Source: Agromyces archimandritae
GTDB lineage: Bacteria > Actinomycetota > Actinomycetes > Actinomycetales > Microbacteriaceae
Length of the DNA stretch: 64,000 nucleotides
Direction of reading: 5' to 3'
Assembly (NCBI RefSeq): GCF_018024495.1
Contig: NZ_CP071696.1
Span: 1,302,001 to 1,366,000 of the forward strand
Shown here: positions 42,290-50,274 of the stretch, in pieces
How the letters are laid out: the number at the start of each line of letters is the position of its first letter
How positions within the stretch are numbered: position 1 is the stretch's first letter
Made by a program: the position numbers and the translations under genes
Notes under the pieces: generated by a model
Databases searched by the model: none
Told to the model about the DNA's origin: nothing
Seen by the model: the letters and a program-made list of their open reading frames with translations, nothing else

Positions 42290-42327
42290 TCTAACAAACG
42301 GACGACATTTCGTCTAACATTTGGACG
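42290..42327 (-). promoter_or_regulatory. Leader direct repeats of DUF4143 copy 2
   Basis: On the coding strand CGTCCAAATGTTAGA and CGTCCGTTTGTTAGA lie 23 bp apart, ending 8 bp before the ATG. This is about two helix turns, a spacing that suits side-by-side binding of a regulator, possibly the ATPase itself. Confidence 0.45.
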
Positions 42328-42423
42328 TGACTTCATCTCACGGATGGACACCCTACAGGTCGACGCTCGGCCGCACCGGCAGAAGACTCCACTCAGCGGG
42401 CGGGCGGTCAGCGGGCGGCGACA

Positions 42424-42771
42424 GCGCCGGCAGCAGCGACAGGCGGCTGACGGTGCGGGCGGCATCCCGCGGCACGAAGGCGGCGTCGAGGAGGCGTTCG
42501 GGGCCGGCGGCCGAGGTGATGCGGGTGGGCACGGCGCCGTCGTGGAGCACGTCGACGAGGTCGGCGAAGCGCTGGGCGGCTTCGCGATCGGCGCGGGAGA
42601 GGTCGGGCACGCCGATGAGCTCGATGCGTGCGAACCGGCGGGCGAGTTCGAGGTATTCGCGGGTACCGAGGGGCCGCCGGCAGAGGTCGTCGAAGGTGAA
42701 GACCGCCCGTCCGGGCTCGGCGCGGATGGCATCCACCGGCAAGCCGTTCACGACGAGGCGTGCGGATGCCG
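42424..42771 (-). pseudogene. Duplicated C-terminal fragment of zapE
   Basis: These 348 bp match 43575-43922 of the intact zapE gene with few differences, at an offset of 1151 bp. The fragment encodes ASARLVVNGLPVDAIRAEPG through to RTVSRLSLLPA, the last third of ZapE. The homology starts and stops abruptly at GGATGCCG on the upstream side. It has no Walker motifs, so it cannot be functional as an ATPase. A reading frame runs on to 42353. Confidence 0.85.
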
Positions 42772-42796
42772 TTTCACGCACGGCCGGCCGCTCGAT

Positions 42797-42867
42797 TCAA
42801 GCGCCGCGCCGCGCGCGACCCGGCCTCCGGTGCCCGCTCCGACGCCACAGGCCGAGATCGACGCCGG
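42797..42867. repeat. 71-bp direct repeat, right copy
   Basis: This is identical by eye to 40933-41003. It lies next to the broken end of the zapE fragment and about 150 bp upstream of the lipoprotein gene at 43021. Confidence 0.9.
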
Positions 42868-43020
42868 AGTGATCGAGGCCGCCCCGACGGCCTCCCTGCC
42901 GCCCCCGTGGAGCCCCGCGCCTGAGTCGCCCTCCGCCGTGGTTGCGCCGGTGCGTCGCCGTGTGGTTCAGTGCATGCGAGCCGCCTTCCGCGCCGACGGC
43001 GCCCCGACGAACGGAGAGAG

Positions 43021-43434
43021 ATGCCCCGCCCACGACGAGCAGTCCCTCGCGCAGCAGCCGCCGCGGTCGCGTTTCTCGGCATCTTCGCCCTGGCTTCGTG
43101 CGCGGCCGCACAGCCGCCGGCGTTCGACGGCCCGCGCGGAGATGACGATGCCCTGCCGGCCGGATATGAAGAAGCACTCTCCGAGGGCATCGATGCCGCC
43201 AGTTCGCGCCTGCTGTGGTCGGATGACACGACCCGCGTCTTCCTGGTCGAGGGGGACCGGGAATCACTGTGCCTCGTCATCGAGGCCGACGCGATCGAGG
43301 CCGCTTGCAGCCCCGAAACGCCGTTCACCGTCGAGATGCCGGGCGGTGGCGTGTTCGCATTCTCGGAGCGTGCCCCCGAGGGCGATTGGGTCGAGCGCGG
43401 CGAGTGGCTCTGGCAGGCGGACGGCGAGAGCTGA
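43021..43434 (+). CDS. Small secreted lipoprotein, unknown function
   Basis: This 137-residue protein has a signal peptide MPRPRRAVPRAAAAAVAFLG with the lipobox ALASC at about residue 26, so it should be anchored to the outer face of the membrane. The mature part is acidic with DTTRVFLVEGDRESLCLVIEADAIEAACSPETPFTVEMPGGG. Two cysteines there could pair. I do not recognise a family. The ATG follows GGAGAG. It converges with zapE. Confidence 0.7.
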   Translation: MPRPRRAVPRAAAAAVAFLGIFALASCAAAQPPAFDGPRGDDDALPAGYEEALSEGIDAASSRLLWSDDTTRVFLVEGDRESLCLVIEADAIEAACSPETPFTVEMPGGGVFAFSERAPEGDWVERGEWLWQADGES

Positions 43435-43554
43435 CCCCAGCGGCCGGCGTCGCCCCTCGGACGCCGCCCTCCCCCAAGCCAGCTCCGCGCCCGCACCGGT
43501 CGCTCGCCGAGCGCGGCTAGTGCCGCGCGCAAGCGCCGCTCAGCGGGCGCTCGC

Positions 43555-44562
43555 TCAGCCCGCGGCGGGCGGCTGCGCCGGCAGCAGCGACAGGCGGCTG
43601 ACGGTGCGGGCGGCATCCCGCGGCACGAAGGCGGCGTCGAGGAGGCGTTCGGGGCCGGCGGCCGAGGTGATGCGGGTGGGCACGGCGCCGTCGTGGAGCA
43701 CGTCGACGAGGTCGGCGAAGCGCTGGGCGGCTTCGCGGTCGGCGCGGGCGAGGTCGGGCACGCCGATGAGCTCGATGCGTGCGAACCGGCGGGCGAGTTC
43801 GAGGTATTCGCGGGTACCGAGGGGCCGCCGACAGAGGTCGTCGAAGGTGAAGACCGCCCGTCCGGGCTCGACGCGGATGGCATCCACCGGCAAGCCGTTC
43901 ACGACGAGGCGTGCGGATGCCGCCGCGACCGTGACCCCCGCGTCGACGACCCACGCGCCGGCCGCGAAGCCGGTTCCGTCGCCGCCGAGGGTGCGGTAGT
44001 CGATGCCCTCGCCGAGGTCGATGACGTCGAATTCCGTTTCGATGAGGCGGATCGCCGGAACGAAGCGGTCGTGGAACAGCGGATCGGGCAAGAGCTCGGC
44101 CGGCGCATAGTTCGAAGTCGCGACGACGAGGACGTCGCGTTCGACGAGGAGTTCGAGCAGCCGGGTGAGGTAGACGGCGTCGGCGACGTCGTGCACGTGG
44201 AACTCGTCGAACATGACCGCCCGCGACCCGCCGAGCATCATCCGAAGCACCCGATCGAGCGGCCGCCGCGACCGGAACAGGCGCGCGTGCAGTTCGCGGA
44301 AGAACGCGTGCACGTGCACGCGCCGCTTCGCGCGGGTGGGGATCGCGGCGAAGTACGCGTCGGCGATGACCGTCTTGCCCCGGCCGACGGGGCCGTGCAG
44401 ATAGCTCCCCGAGTGGATGCCGGGCGCGGTCAACCGGTCGACCGCCGCCGCCTGCGCGTCGTCGAGCACGAGCCCGGTCCGCGCGAGTCGCGCCGGCAGG
44501 TTCGCCGCCGTCGCCGCCGCGAGTCGGGACGCAGCGGAAGCGGGGGCGGGCACGGCATCCAT
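43555..44562 (-). CDS. zapE: AFG1/ZapE-like ATPase
   Basis: This 335-residue P-loop ATPase is of the AFG1/ZapE family, linked in other bacteria to division-ring control. It has Walker A LHGPVGRGKTVIAD (about residues 55-68), RVHVHAFFRELHARL, Walker B AVMFDEFHVHDVADA and TSNYAPAELLPDPLFHDRFVPAI, all typical. The ATG at 44562 (MDAVPAPAS) was chosen; a GTG at 44574 is possible, since the GGGGGAG before the ATG is very close. Its last third is duplicated at 42424-42771. Confidence 0.9.
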   Translation of the reverse strand: MDAVPAPASAASRLAAATAANLPARLARTGLVLDDAQAAAVDRLTAPGIHSGSYLHGPVGRGKTVIADAYFAAIPTRAKRRVHVHAFFRELHARLFRSRRPLDRVLRMMLGGSRAVMFDEFHVHDVADAVYLTRLLELLVERDVLVVATSNYAPAELLPDPLFHDRFVPAIRLIETEFDVIDLGEGIDYRTLGGDGTGFAAGAWVVDAGVTVAAASARLVVNGLPVDAIRVEPGRAVFTFDDLCRRPLGTREYLELARRFARIELIGVPDLARADREAAQRFADLVDVLHDGAVPTRITSAAGPERLLDAAFVPRDAARTVSRLSLLPAQPPAAG

Positions 44563-44624
44563 TCTCCCCCGCACGTCGCATCGCAGCCGCCGAATCGACC
44601 CGTCTCAGAAGCGTGAACGCAGCA

Positions 44625-44653
44625 TTGACCGCGTTCGTGCCGCTCGCTACGCT
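44625..44653 (+). promoter_or_regulatory. Sigma70-like promoter of the AAA ATPase gene
   Basis: TTGACC (44625-44630) and TACGCT (44648-44653) are 17 bp apart. They are followed by an A/T-rich leader (AATAAACAGAATAAATACG) and a GGAGG site before the GTG at 44695. Confidence 0.6.
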
Positions 44654-44694
44654 GAACCGAAATAAACAGAATAAATACGATTCGGAGGCAGCAG

Positions 44695-45867
44695 GTGGGC
44701 AGTGCTCCAAGCCCGTTCACGCCAGGATACGGCAGGAAACCCGTCGTCTTCGGCGGGCATCTGACCGAACTCGATGAGCTCCGCGAGGTCTTCGAAACAC
44801 TCGACTTCGGTGAGAACCATTCCGTCCTCGCGTCCGGTCTGCGAGGCTCCGGCAAGACGTCCTTTCTGACGACCCTGCAGGACGACGCCCGCGCCTCCGG
44901 CTGGGTGGTCATCTCGGACGACGCGAGCGCCGGCCTCATGGGACGACTGATGGACTCGGCGATCCCGGGTGCCCTCAATGAGTTGGAGCCGGATATCCGT
45001 TCGCGTCTGATCTCGCTCGGCATCTGGCAGTTCAATGCGCAGATCGAATATGTCGACCGGCACCGGGAGGTGAAACCGCAGTTGCGCACTGACCTGGTCG
45101 CTCTCTCCGAGGCACTCGGGCAGCGCGGAATCCTGATCACCATCGACGAGGTATCTTCCTCCAAGGTCCGCTTGCGGGAGCTTTCGAAGTTCGCACTCCA
45201 GGTTTCGCACGCCCTGACGGACGGGGCGCAGGTCATGGTCGTATTCGCCGGCGTGAAAGTCAGCCTCGACGCATTGCTCGAACAAGAACACGTCACCTTT
45301 CTGCGCCGCTCACGGGAGGTGCAGTTCCAGCGACTGAGCGCCCATGAGACGCGGCGTGTCTTCGTCGACACCGCACGCATCGGCGGGCGTGAAATCGAAG
45401 ACGATGCGCTCAATCTGCTCGTCGCCCTCTCACAGGGGTACCCGTACCTGGTGCAGCTGGCAGGCGACTATGCCTGGCGGAATAACGGCACAGCACCCCG
45501 GATCACGCTCGAAGACGCCACCGTTGCCCACACGAAGGCGATTCGAGCGGTGGAAGACCGTGTGATCAGCCGCGTCTATCGCGACCTCTCGGATCGGGAC
45601 CAGGAGTTCCTGCAGGCGATGGCCGAAGACGACGACCGCACCAGAGTCGCCGACATCGTCAAGCGGATGGGCGTATCCCCCCAGTACGTGCAGGTCTACA
45701 AGCAACGCCTCATCAACAGCGGGTACGTGCGGCCGGACGGGCACGGCTTCGTTTCGTTCTCATTGCCGTACCTCGGCGCGTACATTCAGAGGCAGATGGC
45801 CGGCGCGGAGTCCGAAGACTCCGGTGACGGCGGATGGGGCGCGTACCCCGCACCGACCCTTCCGTAA
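44695..45867 (+). CDS. ORC/CDC6-like AAA ATPase, unknown role
   Basis: This 390-residue ATPase has Walker A ASGLRGSGKTSFL (about residues 47-59), Walker B GILITIDEVSSSK and an arginine-rich sensor region, followed by a C-terminal winged-helix-like part (DIVKRMGVSPQYVQVYKQRLINSGYVRPDGHG). The arrangement matches the AAA_16/ORC1-like group found near mobile elements and in defence or regulation loci. The GTG at 44695 has a well-placed GGAGG. Base use is less GC-rich than the neighbours, suggesting transfer. No partner gene is apparent. Confidence 0.75.
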   Translation: MGSAPSPFTPGYGRKPVVFGGHLTELDELREVFETLDFGENHSVLASGLRGSGKTSFLTTLQDDARASGWVVISDDASAGLMGRLMDSAIPGALNELEPDIRSRLISLGIWQFNAQIEYVDRHREVKPQLRTDLVALSEALGQRGILITIDEVSSSKVRLRELSKFALQVSHALTDGAQVMVVFAGVKVSLDALLEQEHVTFLRRSREVQFQRLSAHETRRVFVDTARIGGREIEDDALNLLVALSQGYPYLVQLAGDYAWRNNGTAPRITLEDATVAHTKAIRAVEDRVISRVYRDLSDRDQEFLQAMAEDDDRTRVADIVKRMGVSPQYVQVYKQRLINSGYVRPDGHGFVSFSLPYLGAYIQRQMAGAESEDSGDGGWGAYPAPTLP

Positions 45868-46019
45868 CGGGAATCAGCACAGCCCCGTGCCGAGCGGCTC
45901 GACTACGGCCCACGGACCCCGCTCGGGCGGACGCGTTTCGGCGTCGCCCGACTGCTCATGCGGCTCGCCGCGGATTGAACCGCTTCCGGGAATACGGATG
46001 CGCGCGCCTCCGTTGGCAC

Positions 46020-46040
46020 TAATACCCCTAGGGGGTATTA
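46020..46040. promoter_or_regulatory. CsoR-type copper operator
   Basis: TAATACCCC, TAG, GGGGTATTA form a perfect 9-bp dyad with a 3-base centre, matching the known CsoR site (ATACCCCnnnGGGGTAT). It ends 30 bp before the copper ATPase start. No csoR gene is in the window. Confidence 0.85.
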
Positions 46041-46070
46041 TCGCGAATAGGCCGACGAAGGAGGAGGATC

Positions 46071-48200
46071 GTGAGCATGACTCGCGACGAGCAGCACGAG
46101 CATCGCGGGGGCGAAGCGCACGCCGGCCACGCACACGGCGACCACACCGGTCACGAACACGCCGCCCACGCGAACCACGCCGGCCGCGGCGACCACGTCG
46201 CCCGGTACCGCCGCCTGTTCTGGATCATGCTCGTCATCGCGATCCCGACGATCGCGCTGAGCCCCATGTTCGCGTTGATCCTCGGCTACCCGCTGCCGCA
46301 CGACGGCATCGTGCCTTGGATCTCCCCCGTGCTCGGCACGGTCATGTACGTGTGGGGCGGCGCCCCGTTCCTCACCGGCGCCTGGGGCGAACTGAAGGCC
46401 CGCAAACCGGGCATGATGCTGCTCATCGGCCTGGCGATCACAGTCGCGTATTTCGCGTCGCTCGGAGCGAGCCTCGGCATCCTCGACCACCACCTCGACT
46501 TCTGGTGGGAGCTCGCGCTCCTCATCGTCATCATGCTGCTCGGGCACTGGATCGAGATGAAGTCCGTCATGCAGGCCTCCAGCGCGCTCGATGCGCTCGC
46601 GGCGCTGCTGCCCGACGAGGCGGAGCGGGTGGTGGATGCCGCGGGCTCCGCCGATGGTCCGCGCACCGAGCGGGTGGCGCCGGCCGAACTCGCCGCCGGC
46701 GACGTCGTCATCGTCCGGCCCGGCGGCCGGGTGCCCGCCGACGGCGAGATCACCGAGGGCACGGCCGCCCTCGACGAGTCGATGATCACGGGCGAGTCGC
46801 GCGCCGTCGAACGCGGCCCCGGCGAGCACGTCGTCGCCGGAACCGTCGCGACCGACACGGCGATCCGGGTGCGGGTCACGGCCGTCGGCGATGACACGGC
46901 GCTCGCCGGCATCCAGCGCCTCGTCGCCGAAGCCCAGTCGTCGAGTTCGCGCGCCCAGCGCCTCGCCGACACCGCCGCCGGCTGGCTGTTCTGGTTCGCC
47001 CTCGGCGCGGGCGTCGCCACGGCGATCGTGTGGACGCTGCTCGGCAGCCCCGACGACGCCGTCACCCGCACCATCACGGTGCTCGTCATCGCCTGCCCGC
47101 ACGCGCTCGGTCTCGCGATCCCGCTCGTCGTGCAGATCGCCACCGAACGCGCCGCGAAGGGCGGGGTGCTCATCACCGACCGTCTCGCGCTCGAGACGAT
47201 GCGCACGGTCGACACGATCCTCTTCGACAAGACGGGCACCCTCACCAAGGGCGAGCCGGCCGTCACCGAGGCTGCGGCCGCCGACGGGTTCGAGCTCGAC
47301 GCCGTGCTGGCCCTCGCCGCCGGCGCCGAAGCCGACAGCGAGCATCCGCTCGCCAAGGCGATCGTCGCCGAAGCCGAACGCCGCGGCATCCGCGTCCCGC
47401 ACGCGAGCGGGTTCGAGGCATCCGCCGCGGTCGGCGTCACGGCCGACGTCGACGGCACGCGCGTGCGCGTCGGCGGCCCCCGGCTGCTGGCGGATGCCGG
47501 GCTGGCGGCGCTTCCGGCATCCACACCCTGGGCCGAGGCCGGCGCGACCGTGCTGCACGTGCTCGCAGGCGAACGCGTGGCCGGCGCGCTCGCGCTCGCC
47601 GACGAGGTCCGCCCCGAGTCCCGCGACGCAGTGGATGCCCTGCACGCCCTCGACCGGCAGGTCGTCATGATCACCGGCGACGCCGAACCCGTCGCGAGGG
47701 CCGTCGCCGCCGACCTCGGCATCGACCGCGTCTTCGCCGAGGTGCGGCCCGAGGATAAGGCGGCGAAGGTGCGCGAGCTGCAGGGCGAGGGCCGCACGGT
47801 CGCGATGGTCGGCGACGGCGTGAACGACGCCCCCGCCCTCGCGCAGGCCGACGTCGGCATCGCGATCGGCGCCGGCACCGATGTCGCGATCGCGTCGGCG
47901 GGCGTCGTGCTCGCAAGCTCCGACCCGCGCTCGGTCGTCTCGGTCATCGAGCTCTCGCGCGCCACGTACCGCAAGATGCTGCAGAACCTGTGGTGGGCGG
48001 CCGGCTACAACCTCGTCTCGGTGCCGCTGGCGGCCGGCGTGCTCGCACCCGTCGGCTTCGTGCTGCCGATGTCGGTCGGGGCGATCCTGATGAGCCTGTC
48101 GACCATCGTCGTCGCCCTGAACGCGCAACTGCTGCGGCGCCTCGACCTGCGGCCGGAGGCCTCCGTACGGGCCGTGCTCGGCCGGGCTCCGGTAACTTGA
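46071..48200 (+). CDS. copB: Copper-type P1B ATPase (CopB-like)
   Basis: This 709-residue heavy-metal exporter has a His-rich cytoplasmic start (about residues 1-45, many His) in place of a CXXC domain. It has TGES in the actuator, CPH in the metal-binding helix (VIACPHALGLAIP), DKTGTLTKG, SEHPLAKAI with the conserved His-Pro, and VGDGVNDAPALAQADVG. CPH points to the CopB (P1B-3) group, usually exporting copper or silver ions. The GTG at 46071 follows AAGGAGGAGG; an ATG at 46077 is the alternative. Control by CsoR is predicted from the operator. The last 31 bp of homology recur at 49298-49328. Confidence 0.93.
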   Translation: MSMTRDEQHEHRGGEAHAGHAHGDHTGHEHAAHANHAGRGDHVARYRRLFWIMLVIAIPTIALSPMFALILGYPLPHDGIVPWISPVLGTVMYVWGGAPFLTGAWGELKARKPGMMLLIGLAITVAYFASLGASLGILDHHLDFWWELALLIVIMLLGHWIEMKSVMQASSALDALAALLPDEAERVVDAAGSADGPRTERVAPAELAAGDVVIVRPGGRVPADGEITEGTAALDESMITGESRAVERGPGEHVVAGTVATDTAIRVRVTAVGDDTALAGIQRLVAEAQSSSSRAQRLADTAAGWLFWFALGAGVATAIVWTLLGSPDDAVTRTITVLVIACPHALGLAIPLVVQIATERAAKGGVLITDRLALETMRTVDTILFDKTGTLTKGEPAVTEAAAADGFELDAVLALAAGAEADSEHPLAKAIVAEAERRGIRVPHASGFEASAAVGVTADVDGTRVRVGGPRLLADAGLAALPASTPWAEAGATVLHVLAGERVAGALALADEVRPESRDAVDALHALDRQVVMITGDAEPVARAVAADLGIDRVFAEVRPEDKAAKVRELQGEGRTVAMVGDGVNDAPALAQADVGIAIGAGTDVAIASAGVVLASSDPRSVVSVIELSRATYRKMLQNLWWAAGYNLVSVPLAAGVLAPVGFVLPMSVGAILMSLSTIVVALNAQLLRRLDLRPEASVRAVLGRAPVT
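48154..48184. repeat. Direct repeat at the copB end, left copy
   Basis: This 31-bp sequence starts CGGAGGCCTCCG and ends GTGCTCGGCCG. It matches 49298-49328 with two mismatches, in the same reading phase (PEASVRAVLGRA in both). The 1.1 kb between is lower in GC. Confidence 0.8.
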
Positions 48201-48282
48201 CGAACGTACTACACCCGTTTGGGGGTATTGAGCAGGCGACAGGACCCCCCTACCGTGGCTCTCGCACCATGCATCGGTTCAT

Positions 48283-48657
48283 GTGAGCGGGAGCATCAAC
48301 TCCGTGGGCACGGTCTCTTGCTCCCTCGTGATGGATGAGATCTACGTCAGGACATATCTCGAGAAGTCAACTGGAGAAGTTTGGGGCGGAACTCCACATG
48401 ATTACTTCAATTCAACCTACGAGAACACAAATGCTGCCACTAGCTGCTCCAATGGCCCTGGGACGTTTCGAACACGTGTGAGCTACACCATCCACGCTCC
48501 AGTCGGCGTCAATCCTCGCTATACCGCCAACACCATCTATTCACCATGGAAGCCCGTCGCATGCGGCGCAGCACTCTTGCCCCCGGATGTGCTTGACTCA
48601 CCGGCCGGCGCAGCAGTATCGAGCAGCATCACCGAGACCTTCTCCTTTCAGAATTGA
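48283..48657 (+). CDS. Hypothetical protein, possibly a remnant
   Basis: This 124-residue reading frame from a GTG has ordinary protein character (TYLEKSTGEVWGGTPHDYFNSTYENTNAATSC, RVSYTIHAPVGVNPRYTANTIYSPWKPVACG). Codon use is far less GC-biased than the rest of the window. It has no signal peptide, and two Cys-containing segments suggest that it is the tail of a secreted protein whose start is lost. The ribosome site is weak. It lies inside the segment between the copB-end repeats. Confidence 0.45.
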   Translation: MSGSINSVGTVSCSLVMDEIYVRTYLEKSTGEVWGGTPHDYFNSTYENTNAATSCSNGPGTFRTRVSYTIHAPVGVNPRYTANTIYSPWKPVACGAALLPPDVLDSPAGAAVSSSITETFSFQN

Positions 48658-48678
48658 CGGCTCAACGGAGGGACCCGT

Positions 48679-48822
48679 TCGCCTCGGGCGTTCACAGGGT
48701 GGGGCGACCCGGCACACCGGCACCGCTTGGTCAGGTCCCATCGTCAACCCGACCGCGATCAGGCCGAGTTCGTCGAGGCGGGCGAAGACCGTCAGATCCG
48801 GCGGCCCGAAGGCAGCGTTGAG
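48679..48822 (-). pseudogene. Remnant of an ISL3-family transposase N-terminus
   Basis: On the minus strand the translation NAAFGPPDLTVFARLDELGLIAVGLTMGPDQ and the following AVPVCRVAPPCE resemble the start of actinobacterial ISL3 transposases (F-x-x-LDELGL-x-V-x-G and a CRV segment before the zinc-binding Cys pair). The rest of the transposase is missing. This is pattern memory and needs a database search. Confidence 0.5.
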
Positions 48823-48910
48823 CAAGTCGAGGTCTCTCTTGGATGAAGCGCAGAATCCCCTCGCCGCAAGCGGCCTCACCCCATGGCCTCACCAGATGTC
48901 CGAAGAGCCA

Positions 48911-49237
48911 TCAATATGACAGAATGATCGTCTCAGAAGCGGCGATTTCTGGCGATTTCCCAGAAAGGCGAATGAATCTTGATCGCTGCACGGCTCGGCC
49001 AGTACCGTCAAGCGCACTGTCCACCCACATGACAAAAACCTCATGCCAACGCCCCTCGGCTCGTACTCCCGCCCATTCGATGGCCTCGGTAGCCTCGGTG
49101 ACGCCGATTAGGTCGAATTCCTCCACATGCCACGAATACTCCCGATGGACCGGCGGTACCCAGATTCGCACTCGATAGCCGGCAGGCACGTCGGGTGCGC
49201 CGACTGCGTCCTCTGGCGAGACTTCGAGGATTTCCAT
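48911..49237 (-). CDS. Small hypothetical protein
   Basis: This 108-residue acidic protein begins MEILEVSPEDAVGAPDVPAGYRVRIWVPPVHREYSWHVEEFDLIGVTEATEAIEWAG. The alternating pattern suggests a compact alpha/beta fold; it has no signal peptide. I do not recognise it. Small acidic proteins beside decayed mobile DNA are sometimes immunity proteins, but no toxin is seen. Codon use is less GC-biased than the neighbours, like the frame at 48283-48657. Confidence 0.5.
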   Translation of the reverse strand: MEILEVSPEDAVGAPDVPAGYRVRIWVPPVHREYSWHVEEFDLIGVTEATEAIEWAGVRAEGRWHEVFVMWVDSALDGTGRAVQRSRFIRLSGKSPEIAASETIILSY

Positions 49238-49297
49238 TCCCTGAGGTTACCCGGCTCTTCACGCCTTCGGGGTGCGGTTGGCGTTTGCAGCTCCAGC

Positions 49298-49328
49298 CGG
49301 AAGCCTCCGTGCGGGCCGTGCTCGGCCG
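49298..49328. repeat. Direct repeat of the copB end, right copy
   Basis: It matches 48154-48184 with two mismatches and encodes the same PEASVRAVLGRA. It is probably left behind by an insertion with duplication or by decay of a second copB copy. It lies 80 bp upstream of the dehydrogenase gene at 49408. Confidence 0.8.
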
Positions 49329-49407
49329 TGCTCGGCCGGGCGAGGCCGCAGGATCGGCAGTAGCCGGGCGCACCGCACCGTGACACGATGAAACGAAGGG
49401 GGACACC

Positions 49408-50262
49408 ATGACCGCACTGCAGAACGTGACCGTGCTCGGCACCGGCGTGCTCGGTTCGCAGATCGCCTTCCAGACCGCGTACCACGGGCATCCCGTCGTC
49501 GCCTACGACATCGGCGACGAGGCGCTCGCCGCCGCCGAGGTCCGCTTCGCGAAGCTCGCCGAGACGTACCGGGTCGAGGTCGACGGCGCCGCGGACGGCG
49601 GGGCGGATGCCGCACTCGCCCGCATCCGCCTGTCGAGCGATCTGGCCGACGCCGTGAAGGACGCCGACCTCGTCATCGAGGCCGTGCCCGAGAACCCGGA
49701 CATCAAACGCGACACCTACGAACGGCTCGCGAAGGTCGCCCCCGAGAAGACGGTGTTCGCGACGAACTCCTCGACGCTGCTGCCCTCGCAGCTCGCGCCG
49801 GCGACCGGGCGGCCCGACCGCTTCCTCGCCCTGCACTACGCGAACCACGTGTGGGAGCACAACACGGCCGAGATCATGGGCACCGAGCAGACCGACCCGG
49901 CGGTGTACCGGCAGGTCGTCGCCTTCGCCGAATCGACCGGGATGGTGCCGATCGAGATCAAGAAGGAGAAGGCCGGCTACCTGCTGAACTCCCTGCTGGT
50001 GCCGCTGCTGACCGCGGCGAGCGACCTGCTCGTCGACGGCATCGCCGAGCCGGAGACGATCGACAAGACGTGGCGGATCGGCACCGGCGCCCCGGCCGGC
50101 CCGTTCCAGATCTTCGACGTCGTCGGGCTGACGACCGCGTACAACATCTCCGCGATGGGCGGGCCGAAGCAGCAGGCCTTCGCGAAGCTCCTGAAGGAGC
50201 AGTACATCGACCGGGGCAAGCTCGGCGTCGCCACCGGCGAGGGCTTCTACCGCTACGGCTGA
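49408..50262 (+). CDS. 3-hydroxyacyl-CoA dehydrogenase family protein
   Basis: This 284-residue NAD-dependent enzyme has VTVLGTGVLGSQIAFQTAY (Rossmann GxGxxG) and DADLVIEAVPENPDIKRDTYERL. It has FATNSSTLLPSQLA, then ALHYANHVWEHNTAEIMG with the catalytic His, and an all-helical C-terminal domain. HYANHVWEHN replaces the usual HFFNPVP, so its substrate may differ from that of the paa enzyme at 5029-5892. AAGGGGG precedes the ATG. A hydrolase gene follows after 12 bp. Confidence 0.88.
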   Translation: MTALQNVTVLGTGVLGSQIAFQTAYHGHPVVAYDIGDEALAAAEVRFAKLAETYRVEVDGAADGGADAALARIRLSSDLADAVKDADLVIEAVPENPDIKRDTYERLAKVAPEKTVFATNSSTLLPSQLAPATGRPDRFLALHYANHVWEHNTAEIMGTEQTDPAVYRQVVAFAESTGMVPIEIKKEKAGYLLNSLLVPLLTAASDLLVDGIAEPETIDKTWRIGTGAPAGPFQIFDVVGLTTAYNISAMGGPKQQAFAKLLKEQYIDRGKLGVATGEGFYRYG

Positions 50263-50274
50263 AGGAGGGCATCC

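Noticed and set aside
44695..45867. The ORC-like ATPase as part of a defence system or replication origin
   Set aside because: No partner effector gene, no iterons or DnaA boxes were seen around it, so only the ATPase call is supported.
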